From assembly GCA_965250245.1 (NCBI GenBank), contig OZ252296.1, positions 3,596,001-3,660,000 of the forward strand: a stretch of DNA of 64,000 nucleotides, given 5' to 3'. This DNA comes from JABDIP01 sp965250245. Lineage in GTDB: Bacteria; Pseudomonadota; Alphaproteobacteria; DSM-16000; Inquilinaceae. The position numbers and the translations under genes are program-made. Below, in pieces: positions 26,377 through 35,751 of the stretch (the first letter of the stretch is position 1; every line of letters begins with the position of its first letter). The notes below the pieces were generated by a model. The model made no database searches. It was not told the origin of the DNA and worked only from the letters and a program-made list of their open reading frames with translations.

Positions 26377-26581
26377 GATTTGATCCTCCTGACCACAAAT
26401 TCTTCTTTGTCCGGCCGTCGTTAGCGAGGCCGGTTCAAAAAGGACTGTAGGCTATACGCCGACTCAGCACGGTTTTCCAGCACGTCTTGAAGAACCCCTC
26501 AGTTGCATTCGGTTTACGCGAGGTTAAGGGTCGTCGCGGCACAGTGTCGGCAAGCGGGGTCCATACCTGGGGAGAGCTTTC

Positions 26582-27133
26582 TTGAAACGGTTTCTTGCCG
26601 GCGCGCTGTGCCTGATGGCCGCCGGTCTTGCCGGCTGCAGCGCCGATCCGAAGGCGTTCCGACCGGTCGCGGCAGCGCCGCCCGAGGCCACCGAGGCTGT
26701 CGATCCGACGACGGCGGATTTGCTGGACGGCATCGATCCGGCCGCCGTGACCGGCGTGCTGGACCTCCTGGGCCATGAATACCGGGTCGGATACGACAAT
26801 TACGGCGCGCCCCTGATCGGAATCCTGCCCGACGATCTGGGCGGCACGCGCGAGATGTACGTGCTGTTCAATGCCTGCGACACGGGCAATGTCTGCGAGG
26901 ACATAACCCTGGTGAGCTGGGATTTGGAGCGCGGGCCGATCCATCTGGAGATGATCAACCGGTGGAACCGCGACAACCGGTTCCTGCGTGCCTTCATCGA
27001 CCCGGATTACGGGCCGGTGCTGCAAATGGACATCAACAGCGGCGGCGGCCTTGGACCGGCGTCCCTGACCCGCCAGATCAGCCTGTATTTCGCCGCCATG
27101 GACCGCTTCGCCGCGTCGCTGGACATCGTGTGA
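26582..27133 (+). CDS. YbjN-like lipoprotein (TTG start)
   Basis: A 183-residue protein with a lipoprotein signal (GLAGC; acylated Cys near residue 20). It then has a YbjN-like domain with VTGVLDLLGHEYRVGYDN, an NACDTGNVC Cys pair, and ENIR-like strands ending in SLYFAAMDRFAASL. The only sensible start is TTG at 26582, with GGGGAGAG about 7 bases before it; no ATG lies between it and the hydrophobic core except one inside it. The next gene encodes a related exported YbjN-like protein, with 43 bp between. YbjN domains resemble type III secretion chaperones; function unknown. Confidence 0.75.
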   Translation: MKRFLAGALCLMAAGLAGCSADPKAFRPVAAAPPEATEAVDPTTADLLDGIDPAAVTGVLDLLGHEYRVGYDNYGAPLIGILPDDLGGTREMYVLFNACDTGNVCEDITLVSWDLERGPIHLEMINRWNRDNRFLRAFIDPDYGPVLQMDINSGGGLGPASLTRQISLYFAAMDRFAASLDIV

Positions 27134-27176
27134 GGCGCGCCGTGACAGACGACCGACGCGGATTGGGACGAGGCCG

Positions 27177-27716
27177 ATGAGACGCATCCAGGCGCTGGCG
27201 CTTGCCGCGGCGGTGTTCCTGTGTGCCGGCGGGACCGCCGGCGCCCAGGCGCTGATGCCCGACTCCGTCGAGGAGGCGGAAAACGAGCGCATCGACCGCT
27301 TCACCGCCGCCCTCATCGGCGACATGCTCGACACGCTCGGTCTGAACCACACGCTCGGCCAGGGGCCATACGGTCAGCCGGCGATCACCGTTAACGGCCT
27401 GCGCGACACCGGGGCGCCGGCTCCGCGGATCGAGCGCTTCGAGGTGCAGTTCTTCGGCTGCGACGGCGATGGGCGCTGCGACGAGATGAGCCTGGTGAGC
27501 CGATACCAGCCGGCACAGCCGACCAGCCTGTCGACCGTCAACCGGTTCAACCAGGGCACGCGGTTCACCACCGCCTATGCCGGCACCGAAGGCGAGCTGG
27601 TCCTGTCGATGGACCTGAGCGCGGTCGGCGGCATCGGGCGCCGGGCGACGATGGTGATGATCGCCATCTACGTCTACAACATGGAGAGCTTCGCCCAGGC
27701 CATCGGGTATTCGTAG
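27177..27716 (+). CDS. YbjN-like exported protein
   Basis: A 179-residue protein with a signal peptide ending near AGAQA (residue ~23). The mature domain parallels the preceding lipoprotein: a helix with IGDMLDTLGLNHTL, a GYGQP-type turn (GPYGQPAITV), a Cys pair in FFGCDGDGRCDEMSLVS, an N-R-F/W-N motif (TVNRFNQGTRFTTAY), and a final helix with YVYNMESFAQ. The two genes are tandem duplicates that have diverged, one lipid-anchored and one soluble. ATG at 27177. It converges on the epimerase gene. Function unknown. Confidence 0.75.
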   Translation: MRRIQALALAAAVFLCAGGTAGAQALMPDSVEEAENERIDRFTAALIGDMLDTLGLNHTLGQGPYGQPAITVNGLRDTGAPAPRIERFEVQFFGCDGDGRCDEMSLVSRYQPAQPTSLSTVNRFNQGTRFTTAYAGTEGELVLSMDLSAVGGIGRRATMVMIAIYVYNMESFAQAIGYS

Positions 27717-27733
27717 GGGCCCGTCGTCGCCCG

Positions 27734-28717
27734 TCAATCGACCGGGTATGGGCCCTCGACGAACGTTTCTTCGTGATACCCCTTTGATCCCACGCTCTGG
27801 GCCATCGGGCTCCTTGGATCGACGCCGTCGCGCAGTCGGCCAAGAACCGTGCGGAAATCGTATTGGGGCTGCCATCCCAGTTCCGCCCTCGCCCGGTCAT
27901 TCACGTAGACCCGATCGATGCCGGGGAACATGCGCCATCCCCGGCGGCCGTACTCCGCCTCGAATTCCGGGACCCGACGACGCAGCACGGCGGGCGCATC
28001 GCGGCCCAATTCAGCGAGGTCTTCCGGACGGAAGGGTGTCGTCGCGCTGATCACGTAGCGGCCGAAGCCGATGTCCGGCGCGCGGTCGACGGCCAGCAGA
28101 TGGGCCGAAACCGCATCCTCGATGTCGAGCCGGCGGAACAGGAACTCGTTCGCCTTCACATTGGCGTCGGCATAGCCGTCGCGGACGATGCGGCTGTCGT
28201 CCTCCTCCGGAAAGAAGCGGGACGTGCGCAGGATGAGGCAGGGCAGGCCGTGCTTGCGGTGGAACAGCCGGCAGAGATCCTCGGCGGCCAGCTTGGTGAC
28301 GCCATAGATGTTCTTGGGCGTCGGCACGACGTCTTCGGTGATCCAGGCCGCCGGCATGCCGGGCGGCTGGACCAGCGCGCCGCTGAAGACGCTGGTGGTG
28401 CTGGTGAAAACGACGCACTGGACCCCGGCCGCGCACGCCTCCTCCAGCAGGTTCAACGTGCCAGTGATGTTGGTGTCGACGAAGTCCTGGCGGCTGTGGG
28501 TGGCGACATGGGGCTTGTGCAGCGTCGCCGCATGAATGATGGCGTCCGCATCCCCCACGCAGCGTGCGACGAAGGACCGGTCGACGATCGATCCGACATG
28601 GTCGGTGAACGGGGACTCCATGCAGTCGAGCCCGGCCACGTCATGGTCGGACGCCCGCAGCGTGCGGACCAGCGCCTCCCCGAGATGGCCGGCACTGCCG
28701 GTGACCAGGATTCTCAT
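27734..28717 (-). CDS. NAD(P)-dependent epimerase/dehydratase (extended SDR)
   Basis: A 327-residue extended short-chain dehydrogenase. The Rossmann glycine motif is VTGSAGHLGEAL (5-16). IIHAATLHKPHV and TSTTSVFSG supply the catalytic Ser/Thr region, and YGVTK the catalytic Tyr/Lys. The C-terminal substrate domain includes RRLDIEDAVSAHLLA. Such enzymes act on nucleotide sugars or related substrates. The exact reaction is not evident. It is 49 bp downstream of glutathione reductase on the same strand. Confidence 0.85.
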   Translation of the reverse strand: MRILVTGSAGHLGEALVRTLRASDHDVAGLDCMESPFTDHVGSIVDRSFVARCVGDADAIIHAATLHKPHVATHSRQDFVDTNITGTLNLLEEACAAGVQCVVFTSTTSVFSGALVQPPGMPAAWITEDVVPTPKNIYGVTKLAAEDLCRLFHRKHGLPCLILRTSRFFPEEDDSRIVRDGYADANVKANEFLFRRLDIEDAVSAHLLAVDRAPDIGFGRYVISATTPFRPEDLAELGRDAPAVLRRRVPEFEAEYGRRGWRMFPGIDRVYVNDRARAELGWQPQYDFRTVLGRLRDGVDPRSPMAQSVGSKGYHEETFVEGPYPVD

Positions 28718-28766
28718 GACCTATCGACTCGACGATGCAACGCCGGGCGGAAGCCCCGGCAGATCG

Positions 28767-30155
28767 TCAATCCTCCGCAAGGGCGTCGACATCCGTGGGG
28801 TCGGGCGCTTTGGTGCGCATGGTGACGATCTCCTCGGCCGCCGTGGGGTGGATGCCGATGGTGCGGTCGAACTGGGCCTTGGTGGCGCCGCAGTTGAGCG
28901 CGATGGCCACACCCTGGATGATCTCCGGCGCGTCGAGGCCGACCATGTGGCAGCCGACCACCCGGTCGGTCGCGCGATCGACGACCAGCTTCATCATGGT
29001 GCGCTCGTCGCGGCCGCCCAGCGTGTGCTTCATCGGCCGGAAAGTGGACCGGTAGATGTCGACCTTGCCGTATTGCGCCCTTGCGTCGGCCTCGGTCAGA
29101 CCGACGGTGGCGACCGGCGGCGAGGAGAAGACGGCCGACGGGATGTAGTCGTAGTCAACGCCACGGGGGCGCCCGCCGTACAGGGTGTCGGCGAGGGCAT
29201 GCCCCTCAGCGATGGCGACCGGGGTCAGGTTGATACGGTCGGTCACGTCGCCGATGGCGTAGATGTTCGGCACGCTGGTCCGGTAGTTGGTGTCGACGGT
29301 GATGGCGCCGCGTTCATTGAGTTCGACGCCGACCTCCTCCAGACCGAGCCCCTGGGTGTTGGGCCGTCGACCGGTGGCGAACATCACCACTTCGGCCTCG
29401 ACCATCGACCCGTCGCTGAGATGGGCCAGCACGCAATCCCGGGTCTTCTCCAGCCGGGTTATGATGGTGTTGAAGCGCAGATCGACGCCGGATTTGACGA
29501 TCTCCTCGGCCAGCACCTCGCGCACGTCGTCGTCGAAGCCGCGCAGGAACATCGGGCCGCGATAGAGCTGGCAGACCTTGCTGCCCAGCCCGTTGAAGAT
29601 GCCGGCGAACTCAACCGCGATGTAGCCGCCGCCGCCGATGATCACATGCTCGGGCAGGCTCTCCAGGAAGAACGCCTCGTTGGAGGTGATGCCGTACTCG
29701 CGTACGCCGGGCTCCTCCGGCAGCACCGGCCAGCCGCCGGTCGCCACCAGGATGGTTTCGGCGGTGATGCGGCTGTCGCCGATCGCGACCGTATGAGCGT
29801 CGGCCAGGCTGGCGCGTCCCTCGATCAGTTCCACGCCGGCACCTTCCAGCAGATGGCGGTAGACGCCGTTCAGCCGGGCGATCTCGTCGTTCTTGTTGGC
29901 GATCAGGCGGGCCCAGTCGTGCCGGCTCTCGCCGACCGTCCATCCGAAGCCCCGCGCGTCCTCGAAGTCGTGGGCGAAATGGGCGGCGTAGGCCAGGAGC
30001 TTCTTGGGCACGCAGCCGACATTGACGCAGGTGCCCCCGAGGTACCGGTCCTCGGCGATGGCGACGCGGGCGCCATGATTGGCGGCGATCCTGGCCGAGC
30101 GGACGCCGCCGGACCCGGCGCCGATGACGAAATAGTCGAAGTCATAATCCGTCAT
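28767..30155 (-). CDS. gor: Glutathione-disulfide reductase
   Basis: A 462-residue flavoprotein disulfide reductase that regenerates reduced glutathione with NADPH. The FAD site is [16 protein letters not shown]. The redox-active pair is C43/C48 in [13 protein letters not shown], the form typical of glutathione reductase. A second [13 protein letters not shown] motif binds NADPH. The C-terminal [13 protein letters not shown] holds the catalytic His-Glu. The VPKKLL and IHPTAAEE context argues against dihydrolipoamide dehydrogenase. ATG at 30155. Confidence 0.93.
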   Translation of the reverse strand: MTDYDFDYFVIGAGSGGVRSARIAANHGARVAIAEDRYLGGTCVNVGCVPKKLLAYAAHFAHDFEDARGFGWTVGESRHDWARLIANKNDEIARLNGVYRHLLEGAGVELIEGRASLADAHTVAIGDSRITAETILVATGGWPVLPEEPGVREYGITSNEAFFLESLPEHVIIGGGGYIAVEFAGIFNGLGSKVCQLYRGPMFLRGFDDDVREVLAEEIVKSGVDLRFNTIITRLEKTRDCVLAHLSDGSMVEAEVVMFATGRRPNTQGLGLEEVGVELNERGAITVDTNYRTSVPNIYAIGDVTDRINLTPVAIAEGHALADTLYGGRPRGVDYDYIPSAVFSSPPVATVGLTEADARAQYGKVDIYRSTFRPMKHTLGGRDERTMMKLVVDRATDRVVGCHMVGLDAPEIIQGVAIALNCGATKAQFDRTIGIHPTAAEEIVTMRTKAPDPTDVDALAED

Positions 30156-30250
30156 CGACGGCCTCCATCCCCTTCAGAGCAACCGGCTCCCCTGTCATAT
30201 GGGGGCCGGGGCCCGCGCCTGTAAACCGTGAGCAGGTGGCGCCCTACCCG

Positions 30251-31663
30251 CTACGCCGATGCCGGAACGGGAACCGGCGTCACCGAGATCTGCCGCCACC
30301 GCCATGTCAGGGCGAACGCAAGCAAACCAAGCTGGACGAGGATCGGCAACAGCCAGCCTGGCGAATGGACCGCGAAGGGGATGAAGACGGGCAACGCCGC
30401 TTCCAGCCCGGTGCTTCCGAGCAGCGCGGGCAACGCGATGTAGAGAATGCCCAGATACATGGCGGCCGCGAGATGGCCGCGGCCGCCGCGCGGCGACAGG
30501 ATCACGAAGAGGATCAGGCCGAGATCGCGGAGCAGGAACAGCATCCAGGCGACGAGCGCGACGACCACGTCGGTGGCGCCGCTGCGGGCGAATTGCGAGA
30601 CCGGGCCGACATCGCCGGCCACCGCCTCCGGTATCGACAGGGTGACCACGCAGACCGCGATCGTCTGGACGATGGCGACCAGGGCCGCCACCATCCAGGG
30701 CGGCGCGGTGCGGAAAGCGGCGTAGTACTGGCCGTCGCGCAGTTCCCAGGCGAGGCGGCGCAGATGCACCGCGCCCGACGGCGCCAGGAAGATGGCGCAA
30801 TAGGTAAGCAGCACGACAAAGGCGAGGCCGGCGCCGAGCCGGGCCAGCAATTCGACGAGCGCCAGCTCCTGCTCGGAAAGCAGCGGCGCGGTCTCCGGCA
30901 GGCCAAAGGACACGCCGCCGACATAGGCGGAGACGAACAAAACGAAGCCCAACCAGACCAGCGGCTGCGGCTTGAATTGCAGCTCCAGCCGCATGAGCCG
31001 GAATACGCCGACCACCGCCCAGGCCAGCAGCACGATCCGGGTCACGAAGGAGAAGTCGGACAGGCTCATGGTGAGGCCGTACCAGGAGACGCGGGAATAG
31101 GGCTCGCCCGCCAGTTCCTGGGCCGGGCCGGTATCAAAGAGGCCGACGCCGCCGGCGGCGAGCGCGAACAGGATGCCGCCGGCATGGGCGATGTTCACCT
31201 GGAAGCGGGTGCGCCGGCCGCGGATTCGCAGCAGCAGAAGGCTGATCATCAGGGCCAGCGCATGGGCCAGCAGGCCGAACAGCAGGATCTCGACCAGCGC
31301 GTTCACCGGCGCCTCGGTGCCCATGAGGATCGCCGGGGCGCAGAACAGGCTGCCATACCAGGAGAAGATGGGCGCCCCGAACAGCTTGCCCCAGCTCATC
31401 GCCCAGGGGCCGATCGACGACATGCGCTGGGCATCCCAGGTGCGGTCGGAGACTTCGCCGAAGACTGCGTCGGCGGCGGCACGGGCGCCCCACAGGGACA
31501 GCAGGATGGTCATGATCAGCCGGCCGGCGCCGGCGGTGGCGCGCGGCCCGTCGATCGCCCAGGCGGTGAGGAAGATCAGGCCCAGCACCAGCGGCACGGC
31601 GATCAGCCGGTGCGGCGTGAGCTCCAGCGCCAGGTTGCGGCGGAATTCCGGGTTGCCGGTCAT
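30251..31663 (-). CDS. ABC exporter membrane protein
   Basis: A 470-residue membrane protein with about ten hydrophobic segments, for example LIAVPLVLGLIFLTAWAI near the N-terminus, FVVLLTYCAIFLAPSGAVHL and WLLPILVQLGLLAFALTW. Its ATG at 31663 overlaps the ATPase stop by 4 bases (ATGA), so it is the permease half of a two-gene ABC exporter. No named permease family is evident and no substrate can be inferred. It differs in sequence from the exporter at 14840-16378. Confidence 0.8.
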   Translation of the reverse strand: MTGNPEFRRNLALELTPHRLIAVPLVLGLIFLTAWAIDGPRATAGAGRLIMTILLSLWGARAAADAVFGEVSDRTWDAQRMSSIGPWAMSWGKLFGAPIFSWYGSLFCAPAILMGTEAPVNALVEILLFGLLAHALALMISLLLLRIRGRRTRFQVNIAHAGGILFALAAGGVGLFDTGPAQELAGEPYSRVSWYGLTMSLSDFSFVTRIVLLAWAVVGVFRLMRLELQFKPQPLVWLGFVLFVSAYVGGVSFGLPETAPLLSEQELALVELLARLGAGLAFVVLLTYCAIFLAPSGAVHLRRLAWELRDGQYYAAFRTAPPWMVAALVAIVQTIAVCVVTLSIPEAVAGDVGPVSQFARSGATDVVVALVAWMLFLLRDLGLILFVILSPRGGRGHLAAAMYLGILYIALPALLGSTGLEAALPVFIPFAVHSPGWLLPILVQLGLLAFALTWRWRQISVTPVPVPASA

Positions 31664-32646
31664 GCCGTACCCTCCTCCGCGTCCGACATGCGCTCCAGAT
31701 AGACGTCCTGCATCGAGCGGAATTCCGGATGGAAGGAACAGACCGGAAGCCCGGCCTCCAGGAGCCGGCGCAACAGGTCGTGGCGCATGGCCGCGTCGCC
31801 GTCGAAGGCGATACGTGCGCCATCCGGTTCCACCTCGACATCGCCGACGCTCGGCATCTCCGCAAGGATCGCCGCAAGTCGGTCGTCCGGCGCGCTGAGC
31901 GTGATGCGCAGGCGCTCGGTCGATTGCCGGTCCGCCTCGCCGATGGGGCAATGGCGGGTGATGCGGCCCTGGCGCAGCACGAGCATGTGGGTGGAGTAAT
32001 CCTCCAGCTCGGCCAGGATGTGGGATGAGACGACGATGGTGATGCCCTCGTCGCGCAACGCCACCATCAACCGCGACAGGCCGGACCGGGCCTCCGGGTC
32101 GAGGCCGGAGGCCGGCTCGTCGAGCAGCAGGACCTTGGGGTGGTGGATGATCGCCTGGGCGATCGCCAGGCGCTGTCGCAGGCCCCGGGAAAGCTTGCCG
32201 GCGTCCTGGTCGAGGCGGTCGCCGAGATCGAGCCGCTGGGCGGTCTCCACGATGCGGGTCTCGCGCTCCGCCGCCGGCACCGCATGGGCCATGGCGTGGT
32301 GGCGCAGGCATTGGCGCACGGTCAGCTCGTCATACAGGCCGAAGAAATCCTGCAGGTAGCCGATCCGGCGGTGCACTTCGCGCGGGTGCTCGGTGGTGCT
32401 GAGCCCGTCGACGCTGACGGAACCGGAGAACGGCGTCTCCAGGGCGGCGACGCAGCGCAGCAATGTGGTCTTGCCGGCCCCGTTCGGGCCGACCAGGCCG
32501 GTGATGGTGCCCGGCTCGATGGTCAGCGAGACGCCCATCAGGGCGCGCGACGTGGCGTAGTCGTAGACCAGGTCGCGCACATCGATGACGGCGGCGCCCG
32601 CGTGCAATGCGCTGTCGGGGGCCACCCCGACCTCGGCGTGTGCCAA
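31660..32646 (-). CDS. ABC transporter ATP-binding protein (CcmA/exporter type)
   Basis: A 328-residue ATPase. Walker A is LVGPNGAGKTTLLR, the signature is LSRGLRQRLAIAQA, Walker B is VLLLDEPASGLD, and the H-loop is in VVSSHILAELED. About 85 residues follow the ATPase core. They have a ferredoxin-like pattern (RITLSAPDDRLAAIL) and end in RSMQDVYLERM, as in multidrug/ABC-2 exporter ATPases. It is coupled to the permease by an ATGA overlap and begins 11 bp before the SSADH stop on the same strand. Substrate unknown. Confidence 0.9.
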   Translation of the reverse strand: MAHAEVGVAPDSALHAGAAVIDVRDLVYDYATSRALMGVSLTIEPGTITGLVGPNGAGKTTLLRCVAALETPFSGSVSVDGLSTTEHPREVHRRIGYLQDFFGLYDELTVRQCLRHHAMAHAVPAAERETRIVETAQRLDLGDRLDQDAGKLSRGLRQRLAIAQAIIHHPKVLLLDEPASGLDPEARSGLSRLMVALRDEGITIVVSSHILAELEDYSTHMLVLRQGRITRHCPIGEADRQSTERLRITLSAPDDRLAAILAEMPSVGDVEVEPDGARIAFDGDAAMRHDLLRRLLEAGLPVCSFHPEFRSMQDVYLERMSDAEEGTA

Positions 32647-32657
32647 GGGCCGGGTCC

Positions 32658-34115
32658 CTAACCGCCGATCCCGCCCATGCAGACATATTTGACCTCGACG
32701 AATTCATCGAGGCCGTATTTCGAGCCTTCGCGGCCGACGCCGCTTTCCTTCATGCCGCCGAAGGGGGCGATCTCGGTGGAGATGACGCCTTCATTGACAC
32801 CGACCAGCCCGTATTCCAGGGCCTCGGCGACCCGCCAGCAGCGGCCGATATCGCGGCTGTAGAAATACCCGGCGAGACCGAACTCGGTGTCGTTGGCCAT
32901 CTGGATGGCATCGGCCTCGGTCTGGAAGCGGAAGACAGGGGCCAGCGGGCCGAAGGTCTCCTCCCGGGTGACCTTCATGTCGGTGGTGACGTCGGTCAGC
33001 ACGGTCGGCTGGAAGAAGGTGCCGCCCAGATCGTGACGGCTGCCGCCGGCGGCGACCTTCGCACCCTTGGCGACGGCGTCGGCGATGTGTTCCTCAACCT
33101 TCTCCACCGCCGCCATGTCGATCAGCGGGCCCTGCTGGGCGCCCTCCTCCATGCCGTTGGAGACCTTCAGAGAGGCCGCCGCGTCGGCGAGCTTGCCGAC
33201 GAAGGCCTCGTAGACGCCCTCCTGGACCAGGATGCGGTTGGCGCAGACGCAGGTCTGGCCGGTGTTACGGTATTTCGACGCCAGCGCTCCGGTCACCGCT
33301 GAGTCCAGATCGGCGTCGTCGAAGACGATGAAGGGGGCGTTGCCGCCCAGCTCCATGGAGACCTTCTTCACGGTTCCGGCGCTCTGCTCCATCAGCTTCT
33401 TGCCGATGGCGGTGGAGCCGGTGAATGTCACCTTGCGGACGGTCGGGTTGCCGGTCATCTCCGCACCGATCTCCCGGGCCGAGCCGGTGACGACGCTGAA
33501 GATGCCGGCCGGCACGCCGGCCCGTTCCGCCAGCTCGGCCATGGCCAACGCCGAGAACGGCGTGGCGCTGGCCGGCTTGACGACCATCGGGCAGCCGGCC
33601 GCGAGTGCGGGGCCGACCTTGCGGGTGATCATGGCCGCCGGGAAGTTCCACGGCGTGATGGCGGCGCAGACGCCGACCGGCTGCTTGATCACCAGGACGC
33701 GGCGGTCGTTCATGTAGGTCGGCATGGTCTCGCCGTAGAGCCGCTTGCCCTCCTCGGCGAACCACTCCAGGAAGCTGGCCGCATAGGCGACCTCGCCGCG
33801 CGCCTCGGCCAGGGGTTTTCCCTGCTCCACGGTCATCAGGACGGCCAGGTCCTCGACGTTCTGATGCATCAGGTCGTGCCAGCGGCGCAGGATGGCGGCC
33901 CGCTCCTTGGCGGTCTTGGCGCGCCAGGCCGGCCAGGCCTTGTCGGCGGCGGCGATGGCCCGCGCGGTCTCCGCCCCGCCGCAATTCGGCACCGTGCCCA
34001 GCGCCGACCCGTCCGCCGGGTTGGTGACATCGATCGTGCCGCCGTCATCGGCGTCGCTCCAGGCGCCGTCGATGTAGACCTGATGGCGGAGAAGGCTGGG
34101 ATCGGAAAGCTGCAT
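32658..34115 (-). CDS. gabD: Succinate-semialdehyde dehydrogenase (NAD(P)+)
   Basis: A 485-residue aldehyde dehydrogenase. Catalytic Cys289 is in NTGQTCVCANR, the general base Glu255 in MELGGNAPF, and the cofactor Lys180 in VVKPASATP. The TPWNFPAAMITRK and GSTAIGKKLMEQ segments, with VCANR following the Cys, are typical of GabD-type enzymes that oxidise succinate semialdehyde to succinate in GABA breakdown. Glutarate semialdehyde is a possible alternative substrate. The ATG at 34115 gives a normal family start (MQLSDPSLLRHQVYIDGAW). No GABA aminotransferase is nearby. Confidence 0.9.
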   Translation of the reverse strand: MQLSDPSLLRHQVYIDGAWSDADDGGTIDVTNPADGSALGTVPNCGGAETARAIAAADKAWPAWRAKTAKERAAILRRWHDLMHQNVEDLAVLMTVEQGKPLAEARGEVAYAASFLEWFAEEGKRLYGETMPTYMNDRRVLVIKQPVGVCAAITPWNFPAAMITRKVGPALAAGCPMVVKPASATPFSALAMAELAERAGVPAGIFSVVTGSAREIGAEMTGNPTVRKVTFTGSTAIGKKLMEQSAGTVKKVSMELGGNAPFIVFDDADLDSAVTGALASKYRNTGQTCVCANRILVQEGVYEAFVGKLADAAASLKVSNGMEEGAQQGPLIDMAAVEKVEEHIADAVAKGAKVAAGGSRHDLGGTFFQPTVLTDVTTDMKVTREETFGPLAPVFRFQTEADAIQMANDTEFGLAGYFYSRDIGRCWRVAEALEYGLVGVNEGVISTEIAPFGGMKESGVGREGSKYGLDEFVEVKYVCMGGIGG

Positions 34116-34226
34116 GACCGAGGTCCATCTTGAAGGAGGGTGCGAGGGCGGGCGAGTATAGGGTCTGCGCCGTCGCCGTGAAAGCGCCGTCGGGGCCAGT
34201 CGGTATCGCCATACGGGGGCGGCTTT

Positions 34227-34919
34227 GTGACCACGGAGACCGAATTCGCCGGCTTCCCGCGCGAGGCCCTGACCTTCCTCGCCAACCTCTCGGAAAACAA
34301 CGACAAATCCTGGTTCGAGGCCCATCGGGCCGACTATGAGGAGCACCTGCTGGGACCGGCCAGGGCCTGCGTCGCGGCGCTCGGCCCGAAGCTCCAGGCC
34401 ATGGTCCCCAACATCCATGCCGAGCCGAATGTCAACGGCTCGATCATGCGGATCAACCGGGATACCCGCTTCAGCCGCGACAAATCCCCCTACCGCCCCT
34501 GGCTCGGCCTGTGGTTCTGGCAGGGCGAAGGCAAGAGCCGCGAGCGGCCGGGCTTCTATTTCCAGCTTGGTGCGGACTCGCTGATCCTGGGTGCGGGGAT
34601 CCACATGATGGCGCCGCCGCAGCTGGACCGGTACCGCAAGGCGGTTGTCGATGCCGAACGGGGGCCGGCGCTGCGCGATATCGTCGACAGCCTGGCCGGA
34701 AACAGCTCCTTCGACCTGGGCGGGCTGCACTACAAGCGCGTGCCGAAGGGCTTCGACGCCGACCACGCCAACGCCGATCTGCTGCTGCACAACGGGCTGT
34801 ATGCCGGGCGCAAGGTGCCGGTGCCCGCGGCGCTGCACCTGCCCAGTTCCGTCGAATATTGTGCAGACGTCTATGAGAATTTCGCGCCGCTGTTGTCTTG
34901 GCTGGCACCGGTGATATGA
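34227..34919 (+). CDS. DUF2461 family protein
   Basis: A 230-residue cytoplasmic protein. Family features are FPREALTFLANLSENNDKSWFEAHRADYE at the start, MRINRDTRFSRDKSPYRPW in the middle and the GFYFQL / GAGIHMMAP strands. DUF2461 proteins are widespread and have no established function. The start is a GTG at 34227 with GGGGGCGG upstream; no earlier in-frame start is family-like. Divergent from gabD across 111 bp; a DUF4328 gene follows after 24 bp. Confidence 0.85.
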   Translation: MTTETEFAGFPREALTFLANLSENNDKSWFEAHRADYEEHLLGPARACVAALGPKLQAMVPNIHAEPNVNGSIMRINRDTRFSRDKSPYRPWLGLWFWQGEGKSRERPGFYFQLGADSLILGAGIHMMAPPQLDRYRKAVVDAERGPALRDIVDSLAGNSSFDLGGLHYKRVPKGFDADHANADLLLHNGLYAGRKVPVPAALHLPSSVEYCADVYENFAPLLSWLAPVI

Positions 34920-34943
34920 CTGTGACCCGGGTCAGGCAGTCTC

Positions 34944-35738
34944 ATGGCCCGAACAGTCTTGGTGATCGACGTGCAGGACAATTTCCAGGAGCCGCCGCCG
35001 GCCAGCGGCAGCGTCCAGGCCGAACGAGCGGCGGCGGCTGACGCAGCACGGTATCACGCGCAGGGGCCGGCCGCGGTCAAGGACCCGCAACGGCTTCTGA
35101 AGCCGGCGAAGATCCTGCTCCTCATCGGCATCGGCCTGGGCGTGATCGGCATCGGATCGAACCTTCTGGAACTGCAGTTCTTCCGCAAGGTCGAGACAGG
35201 CGCGTTCTTTTCCGACGCGGAGATGATGGCCGCAGCGGAATCAAACGACCTGCGGCAGATGATCGTGGCAATCCCGCAGCTCGTCGTCCTGGTGCTCACA
35301 TTCGTCTTCGTCGGTCGCTGGATCTACCATTCGGCAAAGAACGTCCGCCTGTTCGGTGCCGTCGGCCTGAGGATCCGCCCGGGCTGGGCGGTCGGCTGGT
35401 ACTTCATCCCGATCGCCAACCTCTGGAAGCCCTATCAGGCGATGAAGGAGATCTGGCAGGCCAGCGTCTCGCCTGAGAGATGGTCCGACCAGTCGCCACC
35501 GGGGCTGATGCCGACCTGGTGGGGACTCTGGCTCATCTCCAACGTCGCCGACCGGCTCGCTTTCCGGCTGTCAAACGACGCCACGACGCTTTTGGACTTC
35601 CGCGGTGCGACGATGGTGAACATCGCCAGCGGCGGCCTGAATATCGCCCTGACGGTCGTGTTTCTGATGCTGATCACCCAGATCACGCAATTGCAGACCG
35701 AGGCGCGGGACCACAGATCCACCGTGGCGGTGTTCTGA
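34944..35738 (+). CDS. DUF4328 membrane protein with isochorismatase-like N-terminal tag
   Basis: A 264-residue protein. Residues ~56-264 form a DUF4328 domain with four hydrophobic segments (for example LLIGIGLGVIGIGSNLLEL and LVVLVLTFVFVGRWIYHSA). It has the family core RIRPGWAVGWYFIPIANLWK and PYQAMKEIWQAS. The first 16 residues, MARTVLVIDVQDNFQE, read like the beta-strand start of isochorismatase-family hydrolases (VLVIDVQxxF). A Pro/Ala-rich linker follows. This may be a remnant of an isochorismatase gene fused in frame, or an over-called start. The downstream domain is well supported; function is unknown. Confidence 0.75.
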   Translation: MARTVLVIDVQDNFQEPPPASGSVQAERAAAADAARYHAQGPAAVKDPQRLLKPAKILLLIGIGLGVIGIGSNLLELQFFRKVETGAFFSDAEMMAAAESNDLRQMIVAIPQLVVLVLTFVFVGRWIYHSAKNVRLFGAVGLRIRPGWAVGWYFIPIANLWKPYQAMKEIWQASVSPERWSDQSPPGLMPTWWGLWLISNVADRLAFRLSNDATTLLDFRGATMVNIASGGLNIALTVVFLMLITQITQLQTEARDHRSTVAVF

Positions 35739-35751
35739 ACGGGCGCCGGCG

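Noticed and set aside
26411..26433. CCGGCC/GGCCGG hairpin upstream of DAHP synthase as an attenuator or terminator
   Set aside because: No T-run follows on either strand and no leader peptide rich in aromatic codons is visible.
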